A stretch of 64,000 nucleotides of DNA, taken from NCBI RefSeq assembly GCF_024160105.1, contig NZ_JAMFTQ010000008.1:18959-82958 (forward strand). The letters run 5' to 3'. Shown one piece after another: positions 1 through 8,243 of the stretch (within the stretch, counting starts at the first letter, position 1; each line of letters starts with the position of its first letter). The notes under the pieces are model-generated. The model made no database searches, had not been told where the DNA came from, and saw only the letters and a program-made list of their open reading frames with translations. The stretch is from Corynebacterium stercoris. Lineage in GTDB: Bacteria > Actinomycetota > Actinomycetes > Mycobacteriales > Mycobacteriaceae. The position numbers and the translations under genes are program-made.

Positions 1-108
1 CCAACGATCGCAACGGCGCAGGCGGTTCACCCCGGTCGTGCCGCGGGTGATCACCCCGTACGGCTTGCCCTGGCCCGCCTGCGCCCGCAGGTTGTGGTAG
101 TGCGCCAC
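1..108 (-). CDS. Partial N-terminus of a class I methyltransferase-like protein
   Basis: Only the first 36 or so codons lie inside the window; the gene continues past position 1. The translated segment contains GKPYGVITRGTTGVNRLRRCDRW, whose GVITRGTTGxNRLRRxDRW core I recognise, from memory only, as the start of an actinobacterial SAM-dependent methyltransferase family. No methyl-donor motif is in view, so the function is inferred. I chose the GTG at 108 because a hairpin (122-144) separates it from the upstream DUF2505 gene; an in-frame GTG at 132 is the alternative. It lies on the same strand as DUF2505 and just downstream of it. Confidence 0.5.
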   Translation of the reverse strand, partial: MAHYHNLRAQAGQGKPYGVITRGTTGVNRLRRCDRW

Positions 109-121
109 GTATGTCAGCCCC

Positions 122-144
122 GCCCGGCTCACGCGGGGCCGGGC
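122..144 (-). terminator. G+C-rich hairpin after the DUF2505 gene
   Basis: Seven-base arms GCCCGGC (122-128) and GCCGGGC (138-144) flank a nine-base loop, ten bases past the DUF2505 stop codon. There is no T run, so it is either a weak intrinsic terminator or an intergenic mRNA hairpin. Confidence 0.35.
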
Positions 145-153
145 CCTAAGAAG

Positions 154-645
154 TTAGAGGTTGTCGGTGATCCACTGCTCGGTGAGCTTGGCCTCGTTTT
201 CCACGATCTCCTCGAGCGCCTCGGCCACCTTCGGCTCGAGCGCGGCGCCCATGAACGGGATATCCACCTTGACCTCGTTGTCGTACGCCAGGATGGTGGC
301 GTCGCCCTCGCCGGTCATCACAATCTCGCCGGAGAAGTCCACCGGGGTGCCCTTGATGTCGCCGGTGAAGGAGTGCTCCGCCTTGCCGTCTGCCAGCTCG
401 CCGATGGTGACAACGCGCTTCAGCTTCAGGTCCTGAGAGATCAGCGCCTGCGCAGCTGCCGGGATGATGGACTTCGGCAGCACCTCGAACAGGGTCACGG
501 TGGAGCCGGCGAACTCGTTCAGCTCGCCCGGCTCGGGGGAGAGGGTGGCAGCGATGTGCTCCCAGTACTCCTTGGATGCGTACGCCTCGGCCACCTTCTC
601 AGCGGGGTGGTTGATGGTAACCGTAACTTCGCTACGTGCAGTCAT
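154..645 (-). CDS. DUF2505 family protein
   Basis: Protein of 163 residues, MTARSEVTVTINHP at the start, matching the DUF2505 family, whose members belong to the START/Bet v1-like fold that often binds hydrophobic ligands; no specific function is established. The alternation of strands and the central VDFSGEIVMTGEGDATIL stretch fit that fold. It is divergent from murB, the same pairing seen in mycobacteria (Rv0481c-Rv0482). The ATG at 645 is preceded by TAGTCT (658-653) at a seven-base distance, so the mRNA is probably leaderless; no ribosome binding site is visible. Confidence 0.8.
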   Translation of the reverse strand: MTARSEVTVTINHPAEKVAEAYASKEYWEHIAATLSPEPGELNEFAGSTVTLFEVLPKSIIPAAAQALISQDLKLKRVVTIGELADGKAEHSFTGDIKGTPVDFSGEIVMTGEGDATILAYDNEVKVDIPFMGAALEPKVAEALEEIVENEAKLTEQWITDNL

Positions 646-652
646 GCCTAAG

Positions 653-662
653 AGACTACCGT
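653..662. promoter_or_regulatory. Overlapping divergent -10 elements of DUF2505 and murB
   Basis: The intergenic gap is only 24 bases. On the minus strand TAGTCT (658-653) lies seven bases before the DUF2505 ATG. On the plus strand TACCGT (657-662) lies seven bases before the murB GTG. The two hexamers overlap, so the two leaderless transcripts would start inside or next to each other's promoter and may exclude one another. No convincing -35 elements are visible, and each -35 region would fall inside the opposite gene. Confidence 0.5.
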
Positions 663-669
663 TAGTGCC

Positions 670-1671
670 GTGCCTGACTCATCATTCGCCTCCCTTACCA
701 CGCTGCGTGTTGGCGGTGCGCCGGCTGAGCTGATTCGCTGCACTACGGCTGCGGACATCGCCGCGACCGTTGCCCGGCTCGATGCGGCGGGCACCCCGCT
801 GCTCGTCGTCGGCGGGGGTTCCAACTTGGTGGTGGCGGACGGCGCGCTCGACCTCACGGCTGTGCTCGTGGCCAACGAGGGCATTGAGCTTATCGACGAC
901 TCCACTCTCCGCGTCGCAGCCGGCACCACCTGGGACGAGGTTGTGGCCTACGCCGTTGCGCAGGGCCTCGGCGGCATCGAGACCCTCTCCGGCATTCCCG
1001 GTTCCGCCGGTGCCACCCCGGTGCAGAACGTCGGCGCCTACGGTTCCGAGATCGCCGACGTGCTCACCCGCGTGCGCCTCTACAACCGCGAGACCGGCGC
1101 CGACGAATGGGCCCCCGCTGACTCCCTCGAGCTGGCCTACCGCTACTCCAACCTGAAGTTCACCAACCGCGCCGTGGTGCTGGAGATCGAGCTCGCCCTC
1201 GAGCGCACCGAGCTTTCCATCCCGCTGCGTCACCTCGGCGGCGAGCGCCTCCCGTTGGCTGAGGCGCGGGAGAACATCCTCGCCACCCGCCGCGCCAAGG
1301 GCATGGTGCTTGACGACGCTGACTGCGACACCTGGTCCGCAGGGTCCTTCTTCACAAATCCCGTGGTGCCGTCGGCGCTCGCCGACGAGATCGAAGCGAA
1401 GGTCGGCGAGGCCGGCATGCCCCGTTACGCCGTCGGCGGGACTGAGGAAAAACTTTCCGCCGCCTGGCTCATTGAACACGCCGGGTTCCCCCGCGGCTAC
1501 CCGGGGGAGGGTGCCCCAGCCCGCCTCTCCACCAAGCACACGCTGGCGCTGACGAACCGCGGATCGGCGACCGCCGCGGACATTGTTGACCTGGCCCGGG
1601 ACGTGCAGGCGGGTGTGGAGGAGCAGTTCGGCGTGCGCCTCGTACCGGAACCAGTCTGGATCGGCTTCTAG
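670..1671 (+). CDS. murB: UDP-N-acetylmuramate dehydrogenase MurB
   Basis: Reduces UDP-GlcNAc-enolpyruvate to UDP-N-acetylmuramate with NADPH and FAD, the second committed step of peptidoglycan synthesis in the cytoplasm. The 333-residue protein has the FAD-binding pattern TPLLVVGGGSN near residue 40, the IPGSAGATPVQNVGAYG segment near residue 105, the proton-donor serine in SAGSFFTNP (about residue 226) and the late glutamate in VPEPVWIGF (about residue 327). Length agrees with type I MurB. The GTG at 670 is chosen because a TACCGT -10 lies seven bases upstream; it starts MPDSSFASLTTLRVGG, which reaches into the conserved N-terminal strand. Confidence 0.95.
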   Translation: MPDSSFASLTTLRVGGAPAELIRCTTAADIAATVARLDAAGTPLLVVGGGSNLVVADGALDLTAVLVANEGIELIDDSTLRVAAGTTWDEVVAYAVAQGLGGIETLSGIPGSAGATPVQNVGAYGSEIADVLTRVRLYNRETGADEWAPADSLELAYRYSNLKFTNRAVVLEIELALERTELSIPLRHLGGERLPLAEARENILATRRAKGMVLDDADCDTWSAGSFFTNPVVPSALADEIEAKVGEAGMPRYAVGGTEEKLSAAWLIEHAGFPRGYPGEGAPARLSTKHTLALTNRGSATAADIVDLARDVQAGVEEQFGVRLVPEPVWIGF

Positions 1672-1675
1672 GGTT

Positions 1676-2011
1676 CTACTTCCCGTCTGCGAGGCAGTGG
1701 AGCGCTGCCTCCAACTGGGGCAGGTGATTTTCAACGACATCTCGGATCACACTGATGTCGATGGAAAAATACTGGTGAACGAGGATATTTCGGAACCCGC
1801 GAATTTGCGTCCAAGGAACCTCGGGATATCGAGACGTCATCTCCACAGGCAGATGGCTTACCGCTTCTCCTAAGACTTGGAGGTTTCGCTCGATGGCATC
1901 CTCCGCCATCAAGGTTAAGGCGGGCTCCGCTTTTAGTTGGTCGTTGAACAATCGGCATCTTTCGATGGCCGTCAGTGCGTCGCTGATCCGGTCTTGAGGG
2001 TTGCGCGTCAT
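1676..2011 (-). CDS. HepT-like ribonuclease toxin (DUF86)
   Basis: Protein of 111 residues with the HEPN signature RNILVHQYF, that is R-x4-H-x-Y, which in characterised HepT toxins forms the RNase site and carries the tyrosine that the partner MntA modifies by adding AMP units. Helical, acidic, of family length. Its ATG overlaps the stop of the mntA-like gene by four bases (ATGA), so the two are translated together. It converges on murB with a four-base gap. Local G+C is about 55 per cent by my count, clearly below the neighbours, which suggests recent acquisition. No transposase or tRNA scar is visible beside it. Confidence 0.85.
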   Translation of the reverse strand: MTRNPQDRISDALTAIERCRLFNDQLKAEPALTLMAEDAIERNLQVLGEAVSHLPVEMTSRYPEVPWTQIRGFRNILVHQYFSIDISVIRDVVENHLPQLEAALHCLADGK

Positions 2012-2337
2012 AGTGCCTCCGCGTCCAGGCGGACCGACGCAGATACCTCTCGACTAAGCAGCTGCTCCGGGAAAATATCGACCGTCACGCCAGCGAGGAG
2101 ACCTCGTACCTCTTCAGCAAGTCCCGACGCACGCATGAGGACATTTCCGTCCGCAGGGTCCATGTCGACGAGGATGTCGATGTCGGAAGCATCGGTGGCG
2201 GTACCGCGAGCGACTGAGCCGCACAGGCGCGGATTTTCAGCACCGTAAAGATCGAAGAGTTGCTGGAGTCGCTCGCGATACTCACCAAGAACATCCCGCA
2301 ATCTTCGGGATGCGTGACTTTGCACAACGCTGGACAT
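2008..2337 (-). CDS. MntA-like minimal nucleotidyltransferase antitoxin
   Basis: Protein of 109 residues with the polymerase-beta-type signature GSVARGTATDASDIDILVD, i.e. GS followed by D-x-D, and a third acidic residue in VTVDIF. In the HepT/MntA family this enzyme neutralises HepT by adding AMP to its active-site tyrosine. It is the first gene of the pair and overlaps HepT by four bases. TAAGCT (2350-2345) sits seven bases before the ATG, suggesting a private leaderless promoter just after the acyl-CoA synthetase gene rather than simple read-through. Base composition is low for the window, as in HepT. Confidence 0.85.
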   Translation of the reverse strand: MSSVVQSHASRRLRDVLGEYRERLQQLFDLYGAENPRLCGSVARGTATDASDIDILVDMDPADGNVLMRASGLAEEVRGLLAGVTVDIFPEQLLSREVSASVRLDAEAL

Positions 2338-2378
2338 GCAACCCAGCTTAATAACGGGCTCAGATGCTGGCTAGCGCC

Positions 2379-4100
2379 CTACTTGCCGTCGGCGAGGCGC
2401 TCCAGGAGGGAATCGCGCACTTCGCGGCGGCGCACCTTGCCCATCTGGTCGCGGTCGAGTTCCTCAAAGTGGTAGAAGGTGCGCGGCACCTTGTAGCGCG
2501 TGAGGTTCTTGCGGGCGAAATCCTTCAACCCGTCCGGGTCGAGGGCCGCGCCGTCTTCGAGCACGACGCAGGCCACAACGTCCTCGGATCCGTCGTGGCG
2601 CGGGCGGCCCACAACTGCGACGTCGGTGATGTCCGGGTGCTGGCGCAGGACTTCCTCCACCTCGGCGGGGTACACGTTGAAACCGCCGGTGATGATGAGC
2701 TCCTTGATGCGGCTGACCAGCTTGATAAAGCCGTCTTCCTCCATCACGCCCATGTCGCCGGTGCGGAACCAGCCGTTGTGGAATGCGCGCTCGGTGGCTT
2801 CGGGGTTGTTGAAGTAGGTGGAGAACACCTGCGGGCCGCGGGCCAGGATCTCGCCGGCCTCGCCGTAGGGCATGAGCTCGTTCGGGTTCTCCGGGTTAAC
2901 AATGCGGATCTCGGTATCCGGGAACGGCAGGCCGATGTAGCCCGGGCGGCGGTCGGCGGAGCGCGGGTTGCCGATGAGGATTGGCCCCGTCTCCGTCAAG
3001 CCGTAGCCCTCGACGAGGTAGCCGCCGGTGAGCGCCTCCCAGTCCTCGATCACCGAGGCCGGGAGCGAGGACGCGCCGGAGAAGCCGATCTCCACCTTGG
3101 ACAGGTCGATGTTCTGCTGCTTCGCAGTGTCCACGATGCGCTCGAACAGGGTGGGCACGCCGGGAACGAAGGTCGGCTTGTCGTTCTTCAGCGCCTTCAT
3201 CACCAGGTCCATCTTCGGTGCCGGCAGCAGGATCAGCTCAGAGCCGATGAGCACCGGCAGGGTGAGCGAGAACGTCAGGCCGTAGGCGTGGAAGAACGGC
3301 AGTGTAGCCAGCATGCGCTGGTCCTCGGTCTGGAGCTCCTTCACCCACGCGGCGCCCTGCACCGGGTTCGCCAAGAGGTTGGTGTGGGTGAGCACCGCAC
3401 CCTTCGGGGTGCCCGTCGTGCCGGAGGTGTAGAGGATGAGCGCCGGGGACTCCGGGGTGATGCTCTCCGGAATCTCAAGATCCTCGCCGTTGCCGCCGAT
3501 GGCGGCGCTGGTCAGCGCCTCCCACGGCACGGTGTTCTTCACCGACGCGGTGAGGGAGTTGCGGGCCTCCATGAGTTTGGGCAGCGGGATGCGCAGCGCG
3601 AACTGCTGGAGGCGGGGCATCGCCTTGGTCATGTTGACGCTGACGAGCGTCTCCAGCGCCGTGTCGCCGCGCAGCTCCTCGAGCGTCGCCGCAGTCTTGT
3701 CCCAGACGATGGCCACGCGCGCGCCGTGGTCAGCGAACTGGGGGCGCAGCTCGTTGGCTGTGTAGAGCGGGTTGTGCTCCACCACCACGCCACCGAGCAG
3801 CTGCACCGCGTAATAGGCGGCGACGTGCTGGGGGCAGTTCGGCAGCATGATGGCAACCCGGTCGCCCGGGCGCACGCCGAAGGCCTTCAGGCCCGCAGCG
3901 GCGCGGCGCACTTCGCGGTCCAGCTCGGCGTAGGTCTGCGATTTGCCGAAGAATTTCGTGGCCGGCTTCTGCGCGTTGCGCTCCAGGTTGGCCTGGTACA
4001 TCTCCGGCAGCGTTGCGTCCCCGTACGTCAGCGGGGGCTTCGTCCATTCGGAGTAGTACTGAAGCCAGGGTTGAGTCTCGTTCGGGTCCGACGCAGTCAT
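2379..4100 (-). CDS. Long-chain fatty acid-CoA ligase (second of a tandem pair)
   Basis: AMP-forming acyl-CoA synthetase of 573 residues that activates fatty acids through an acyl-adenylate. It has the P-loop-like ILYTSGTTGTPKGA, the acyl-AMP motif YGLTETGP, the WFRTGDMG motif and a C-terminal QMGKVRRREVRD with the catalytic lysine. The frame remains open well upstream to 5726, but that part is an out-of-frame shadow of the neighbouring gene; the true start is the ATG at 4100, preceded by TAGGGT (4113-4108) at seven bases. It is strongly similar along its length to the upstream gene, so the pair arose by tandem duplication. Substrate chain length cannot be read from the sequence; fadD5-like is a reasonable family label. 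Confidence 0.92.
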   Translation of the reverse strand: MTASDPNETQPWLQYYSEWTKPPLTYGDATLPEMYQANLERNAQKPATKFFGKSQTYAELDREVRRAAAGLKAFGVRPGDRVAIMLPNCPQHVAAYYAVQLLGGVVVEHNPLYTANELRPQFADHGARVAIVWDKTAATLEELRGDTALETLVSVNMTKAMPRLQQFALRIPLPKLMEARNSLTASVKNTVPWEALTSAAIGGNGEDLEIPESITPESPALILYTSGTTGTPKGAVLTHTNLLANPVQGAAWVKELQTEDQRMLATLPFFHAYGLTFSLTLPVLIGSELILLPAPKMDLVMKALKNDKPTFVPGVPTLFERIVDTAKQQNIDLSKVEIGFSGASSLPASVIEDWEALTGGYLVEGYGLTETGPILIGNPRSADRRPGYIGLPFPDTEIRIVNPENPNELMPYGEAGEILARGPQVFSTYFNNPEATERAFHNGWFRTGDMGVMEEDGFIKLVSRIKELIITGGFNVYPAEVEEVLRQHPDITDVAVVGRPRHDGSEDVVACVVLEDGAALDPDGLKDFARKNLTRYKVPRTFYHFEELDRDQMGKVRRREVRDSLLERLADGK

Positions 4101-4138
4101 ACGCACCACCCTACGCGCCCTTGTCCTTGCGAACGCTG

Positions 4139-5827
4139 CTACGCCAGGTCGCGCAGCAGGGCATCGCGCACCTCGCGGCGGCGGATCTTGCCGGTCTGGT
4201 CGCGCTGCAGCTCCTCGAAGTGGTAGAACGTGCGCGGCACTTTGTACCTGGTTAGGCGCTCGCGGGCGAATGCCTTCATGCCTTCGGGGTCGAGCGCTGC
4301 ACCGTCGCGAAGCGTGACGCACGCGACCACATCCTCGGAGCCGTCGGGGCGCGGGCGGCCGACGACGGCGATGTCGACGACGTCCGGGTGCTGGCGGATG
4401 ATGTTCTCCACCTCGTCCGGGTACACGTTGAATCCGCCGGTGATGATGATCTCCTTGATGCGGGCGACGAGGCGGATGAAGCCGTCCGGTTCCATCACGG
4501 CCATGTCGCCAGTGCGGAACCAGCCCTCGTGGAAGGAGCGCTCGTTGGCTTCCGGCTTGTTCAGGTAGCCGGCGAAGACCTGGGGGCCGCGGGCGAGCAG
4601 CTCGCCCGGCTCGCCGTCCGGCATCGTCTCGGCCGGGTTGGCCGGGTTGGCGATGCGGATCTCGGTGTTGGGGAAGGGCAGCCCCACGTACCCCGGGCGG
4701 CGGCGGCCGTCGAGCGGGTTGGCGGACAGAATCGGCGCAGTCTCGGTCAGGCCGTAGCCCTCGATGAGGCGCCCGCCCGTCGCTGCCTCCCAGCGCTCGA
4801 TGGTGGAGGCCGGCAGCGTCGCTGCGCCGGAGACGGAGGAGTGGATGGAGGAGAGGTCGACACCGGTTTCCAGCGCCCAGTCGGTGATGCGGTCGTAGAG
4901 CGTCGGCACGCCCGGCAGCACCGTGGGGCGGGTCTTCACAATCGCCTTCTGGTACAGCTCCGGCTTGGGTGCGGGCACGAGCACCATCTGGGCGGCGTCG
5001 GTGAGCGCGAGTGCGTAGTTCAAGGTCAGGCCGTAGATGTGGAACAGCGGCAGCACCGCCAGCACCTTCTCCTCGACGGCGCCCCAGTTCTCCAGCCACT
5101 GCAGGCCGCCCTTGAGTACGGCGACGATGTTGCGGTGCGTGAGTGGCGCACCCTTCGGCTCGCCGGTGGTGCCGGAGGTGTAGAGGATGAACGCGACATG
5201 GTCCTGGGTGATGGACGGGCCCTTCACCGAGCCGCGGGCGTGTGCCAGGATGTCGGTCCACGCCAGGGTGCCCGGGGCGGGCTTGGACAGCTCCGCGCGC
5301 TTCTTCTGGATCGGCGGCAGCGGGAGCGAGAGCGTGGCTTGAAGCGTCCACGGCATCTCGTCGATCATGTTGACGGTGATCACCGTCTCCAGCGGGGTGT
5401 CCTTTGTCAGCTCGAGGAAGGTGTCCGCGCTGCGGTCGAAGACGATGGCCACTTTCGCGCCGTGGTCGAGGAACTGGCTCTTCAGCTCGTACGAGGTGTA
5501 GAGCGGGTTGTGCTCCACAACAGTCGCGCCGAGGCGCAGGATCGCGGTGACGGCGATGACGTGCTGCGGGCAGTTGGGCAGGGCCACGGCAACGCGGTCT
5601 CCCTCCGTCACGCCGAGGCGGGTCAGGGCGGACGCGGCGGAGCCGACCTTCTCGTTGAGCTGCTGGTAGGTCATTTCCTTGCCCATGAACCAGGTAGCGG
5701 TGTTCTTCGGCTCGGTGGCCACGCACTCGTTGAAGAGGCTCACTAGTGTGTCATCGCCCAGCTCAGGGTAGGGGTCAGTCCATTCGGCGTACTCGTTGAT
5801 CCAGGCCTTGCTCTCAAACGCGCTCAT
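4139..5827 (-). CDS. Long-chain fatty acid-CoA ligase (first of a tandem pair)
   Basis: Acyl-CoA synthetase of 562 residues with ILYTSGTTGEPKGA, YGLTETAP, WFRTGDMA and a TGKIRRREVRD C-terminus, all the motifs expected of an active ANL-superfamily enzyme. Start ATG at 5827 has a good ribosome binding site, AAGGAG, eight bases upstream, unlike the downstream paralogue, which looks leaderless. The gene is followed after 38 bases by its paralogue; the C-terminal 160 residues of the two are nearly identical. In lipid-requiring or mycolate-making corynebacteria such enzymes feed exogenous fatty acids into phospholipid and mycolate pools, but this assignment is inference. Confidence 0.92.
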   Translation of the reverse strand: MSAFESKAWINEYAEWTDPYPELGDDTLVSLFNECVATEPKNTATWFMGKEMTYQQLNEKVGSAASALTRLGVTEGDRVAVALPNCPQHVIAVTAILRLGATVVEHNPLYTSYELKSQFLDHGAKVAIVFDRSADTFLELTKDTPLETVITVNMIDEMPWTLQATLSLPLPPIQKKRAELSKPAPGTLAWTDILAHARGSVKGPSITQDHVAFILYTSGTTGEPKGAPLTHRNIVAVLKGGLQWLENWGAVEEKVLAVLPLFHIYGLTLNYALALTDAAQMVLVPAPKPELYQKAIVKTRPTVLPGVPTLYDRITDWALETGVDLSSIHSSVSGAATLPASTIERWEAATGGRLIEGYGLTETAPILSANPLDGRRRPGYVGLPFPNTEIRIANPANPAETMPDGEPGELLARGPQVFAGYLNKPEANERSFHEGWFRTGDMAVMEPDGFIRLVARIKEIIITGGFNVYPDEVENIIRQHPDVVDIAVVGRPRPDGSEDVVACVTLRDGAALDPEGMKAFARERLTRYKVPRTFYHFEELQRDQTGKIRRREVRDALLRDLA

Positions 5828-5985
5828 GCGGCTCCTTCTTCATCCCACAAGGTTCGTATTGCAAAAGTAAGCAAAACTATAACCTACGGATTGGTAACTT
5901 CGCGTCGCCGCGCGCGAATCCGCATCGCAGACTAGGCTCAACCACGGGAAATTCGGGGAAAATTTTTTTTGGGGGGAATCCAACC

Positions 5986-6963
5986 TTGACCACGTTTCAT
6001 GATGCCCAGCGGGACTCGCTCGACCTCGTGCCGCCGGCCGCACTCGACCAGAGCAACCTTGTCAATCCGGTGAAGCCGCCGCCGCGCCACGGGTGGCGCA
6101 AGCTCGTCCACGCGGCCAGCGCAGGCCGCATCAACCCCGGCGGCTCACGCAAGGAGCAGGAGGAACTTTCGCTTATCGACGCCATTTGTGCACCCCTTCG
6201 CGGCGACTACCGCATCGCGGTCATGAGCCTGAAGGGCGGCGTGGGCAAGACGACGACCACGGTGGCGCTCGGCGGCATCTTCGCACAAACGCGCGGCGAC
6301 CGCGTCATCGCCATCGACGCCAACCCGGATCTGGGCACCCTGGCGCAGCGTTCCGCCGCGGGGACATCCGCAACCATCCGTGATCTGCTCGCCGCCGACG
6401 ACACCACCCGCTACCCGCAGGTCCGTGCCTACACCACGCAGGCCGCGTCCCGGCTGGAAGTGATCGCCTCCGAGCGCGACCCGGCAGTCTCGGAGGCGTT
6501 CTCGGAGCTCGACTACCGGCGCGCCATCGACATCCTGCAGCACCACTACAACGTGATCCTCACCGACTGCGGCACTGGTCTCATGCACTCCGCAATGGCG
6601 GGCGTGCTTGACCTCGCCAACGCGTTGGTGCTGGTCACGTCCCCTGCGCTCGACGGGGCGCAATCCGCCGCCGCCACCTTGGACTGGCTGAACTTGCACG
6701 GATACGACCGCCTCGCCGCCAACGCTGTGGTGGTGATTTCGGCTTCGGCGCCGGGGAAGGCGACCGTCGATACGCATAAGCTCATTGCGCATTTCGAGGC
6801 CCGGACCCGGGCCGTGCAGCAGATCCCGTACGACCGGCACCTGGCCGAGGGGGCGGTGGTGGACCTCGAGCGTCTGCAACCCGCGACGCTGCGGGCGTAC
6901 CAGCAGCTCGCGGCGACGGTGGCGGCGGACTTCGGCGCGTGGCACCGCCACGCCGCGGGGTAG
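5986..6963 (+). CDS. MinD/ParA-like P-loop ATPase
   Basis: Protein of 325 residues with a deviant Walker [13 protein letters not shown] (about residue 81), [11 protein letters not shown] as the A-prime motif and [10 protein letters not shown] as Walker B. These define the SIMIBI ParA/MinD class. About 70 residues of proline- and glycine-rich sequence precede the ATPase domain, an arrangement also seen in type VII secretion-associated ATPases of mycobacteria, but no ESX genes are nearby and no ParB partner is visible. The TTG at 5986 is chosen because GGGGGGAA lies nine bases upstream. Its TAG stop is the start of the mshA -10 hexamer. Partition or surface-localisation roles are both possible; I do not assign one. 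Confidence 0.8.
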   Translation: MTTFHDAQRDSLDLVPPAALDQSNLVNPVKPPPRHGWRKLVHAASAGRINPGGSRKEQEELSLIDAICAPLRGDYRIAVMSLKGGVGKTTTTVALGGIFAQTRGDRVIAIDANPDLGTLAQRSAAGTSATIRDLLAADDTTRYPQVRAYTTQAASRLEVIASERDPAVSEAFSELDYRRAIDILQHHYNVILTDCGTGLMHSAMAGVLDLANALVLVTSPALDGAQSAAATLDWLNLHGYDRLAANAVVVISASAPGKATVDTHKLIAHFEARTRAVQQIPYDRHLAEGAVVDLERLQPATLRAYQQLAATVAADFGAWHRHAAG

Positions 6964-6966
6964 CAT
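6961..6966 (+). promoter_or_regulatory. mshA -10 hexamer formed from the upstream stop codon
   Basis: TAGCAT begins with the TAG stop of the ParA-like gene and ends eight bases before the mshA ATG. This spacing predicts a transcript that starts at or next to the ATG. No ribosome binding site precedes mshA. Confidence 0.5.
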
Positions 6967-6974
6967 TGGCACGC

Positions 6975-8243
6975 ATGCGCGTCGCCATGATCTCCATGCA
7001 CACCTCCCCGCTCGAGCAGCCGGGGACTGGTGATGCGGGCGGGATGAACGTCTACGTCGCCAATACCGCAACACAGCTCGCGCGGCTTGGCGTCGCGGTG
7101 GACGTGTTCACCCGCGCCACGCACCCTAGCCAGGGCGAAATTGTGGAGGTTGCACCCGGCTACCGCGTGATCAACGTCGTGGCGGGGCCGTATGAGGGCC
7201 TGGAGAAGGAGGATCTGCCGACGCAACTGACTGCGTTCGCGGGCGGGATCGTGCACTTCGTCCGCGAGCAGTCCGACGCGGGGCTGAAGTACGGCATCAT
7301 CCATTCCCACTACTGGCTGTCGGGCCAGGTGGGGTGGCTGCTCGCCGATCTGGTGGGTGTGCCGCTGGTGCACACCGGCCACACGTGGGCCGCTGTGAAG
7401 AACGCCTACGGCACCGACTCGTCCGAGGGCGAGGCCCGCCGCATCTGCGAGCAGCAGCTCGTGGACAACGCCGACACGCTCGTGGTGAATACCCCCGACG
7501 AGACCGTCGAGCTCGCACGGTTCTACGACGTCGACGCGGAGAAAATCGCCGTCGTCAGTCCAGGCGCGGACACGGAGCTGTTCACCCCGGGCACGGACCG
7601 CAACACCGAGAAGGCCCGCCGCGAGCTGGGCGTGCCGGTGCACTCCAAGGTCATCGCGTTTGTGGGCCGGCTGCAGGATTTCAAGGGCCCGCAGGTGCTA
7701 CTTCGCGCGGTGGGGGAGCTCACCCGCCGCGGCGTGGACGGCCCCCTGCGCGTTCTGGTGTGCGGCGGAGCGTCGGGCGCCGGCTCAAGCGTGGAGCACT
7801 ACCGCGACATCGCCCGCGAGGAGGGCATCGGCGGCATCGTGCGCTTCCTCGGGCCGCGCCCGCCGCAGGAGCTGGTGCGCATCTACCAGGCCGCGGACAT
7901 CGTGGCCGTGCCCAGCTACAACGAGAGCTTCGGGCTGGTGGCCATTGAGGCGCAGGCCGCCGGCACGCCCGTGGCGGCCGCGCGCGTGGGCGGCCTGCCC
8001 ATCGCGGTGGCCGACGGCGAAACGGGAGTGCTCGTTGACGGCCACGACACGCGCACCTGGGCCGACGCGCTGGAGCGCCTGCTTACCGACGACTCCTTGC
8101 GCCTCTCCATGTCCCACGCCGCCGTCGCGCACGCCAGCACCTTCAGCTGGGCGGCCTCCGCGCGGAAACTCCGCGACGTCTACGAGGCCGCCCTCGACGG
8201 GTTCGTGCCCGGCGCGGGCACCCGCCGCCCGGGCGGGGTTTAG
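6975..8243 (+). CDS. mshA: D-inositol-3-phosphate glycosyltransferase MshA
   Basis: First enzyme of mycothiol synthesis: transfers GlcNAc from UDP-GlcNAc to 1L-myo-inositol 1-phosphate. The 422-residue GT4 enzyme has the N-terminal [21 protein letters not shown] loop, HSHYWLSG and the C-terminal E-x7-E motif in [10 protein letters not shown]. Length is normal. The ATG at 6975 is preferred over an upstream in-frame start (6939) because TAGCAT lies eight bases before it and the family begins [12 protein letters not shown]. Position just before gpmA/senX3/regX3 matches the mycobacterial order. The stop overlaps the convergent protease stop by three bases. Confidence 0.95.
   Translation: MRVAMISMHTSPLEQPGTGDAGGMNVYVANTATQLARLGVAVDVFTRATHPSQGEIVEVAPGYRVINVVAGPYEGLEKEDLPTQLTAFAGGIVHFVREQSDAGLKYGIIHSHYWLSGQVGWLLADLVGVPLVHTGHTWAAVKNAYGTDSSEGEARRICEQQLVDNADTLVVNTPDETVELARFYDVDAEKIAVVSPGADTELFTPGTDRNTEKARRELGVPVHSKVIAFVGRLQDFKGPQVLLRAVGELTRRGVDGPLRVLVCGGASGAGSSVEHYRDIAREEGIGGIVRFLGPRPPQELVRIYQAADIVAVPSYNESFGLVAIEAQAAGTPVAAARVGGLPIAVADGETGVLVDGHDTRTWADALERLLTDDSLRLSMSHAAVAHASTFSWAASARKLRDVYEAALDGFVPGAGTRRPGGV

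Noticed and set aside
4101..5726. Upstream extension of the second acyl-CoA synthetase frame, giving a 1115-residue protein
   Set aside because: The extra part is an out-of-frame reading of the neighbouring paralogue; the family start is at the ATG at 4100 with a -10 before it.
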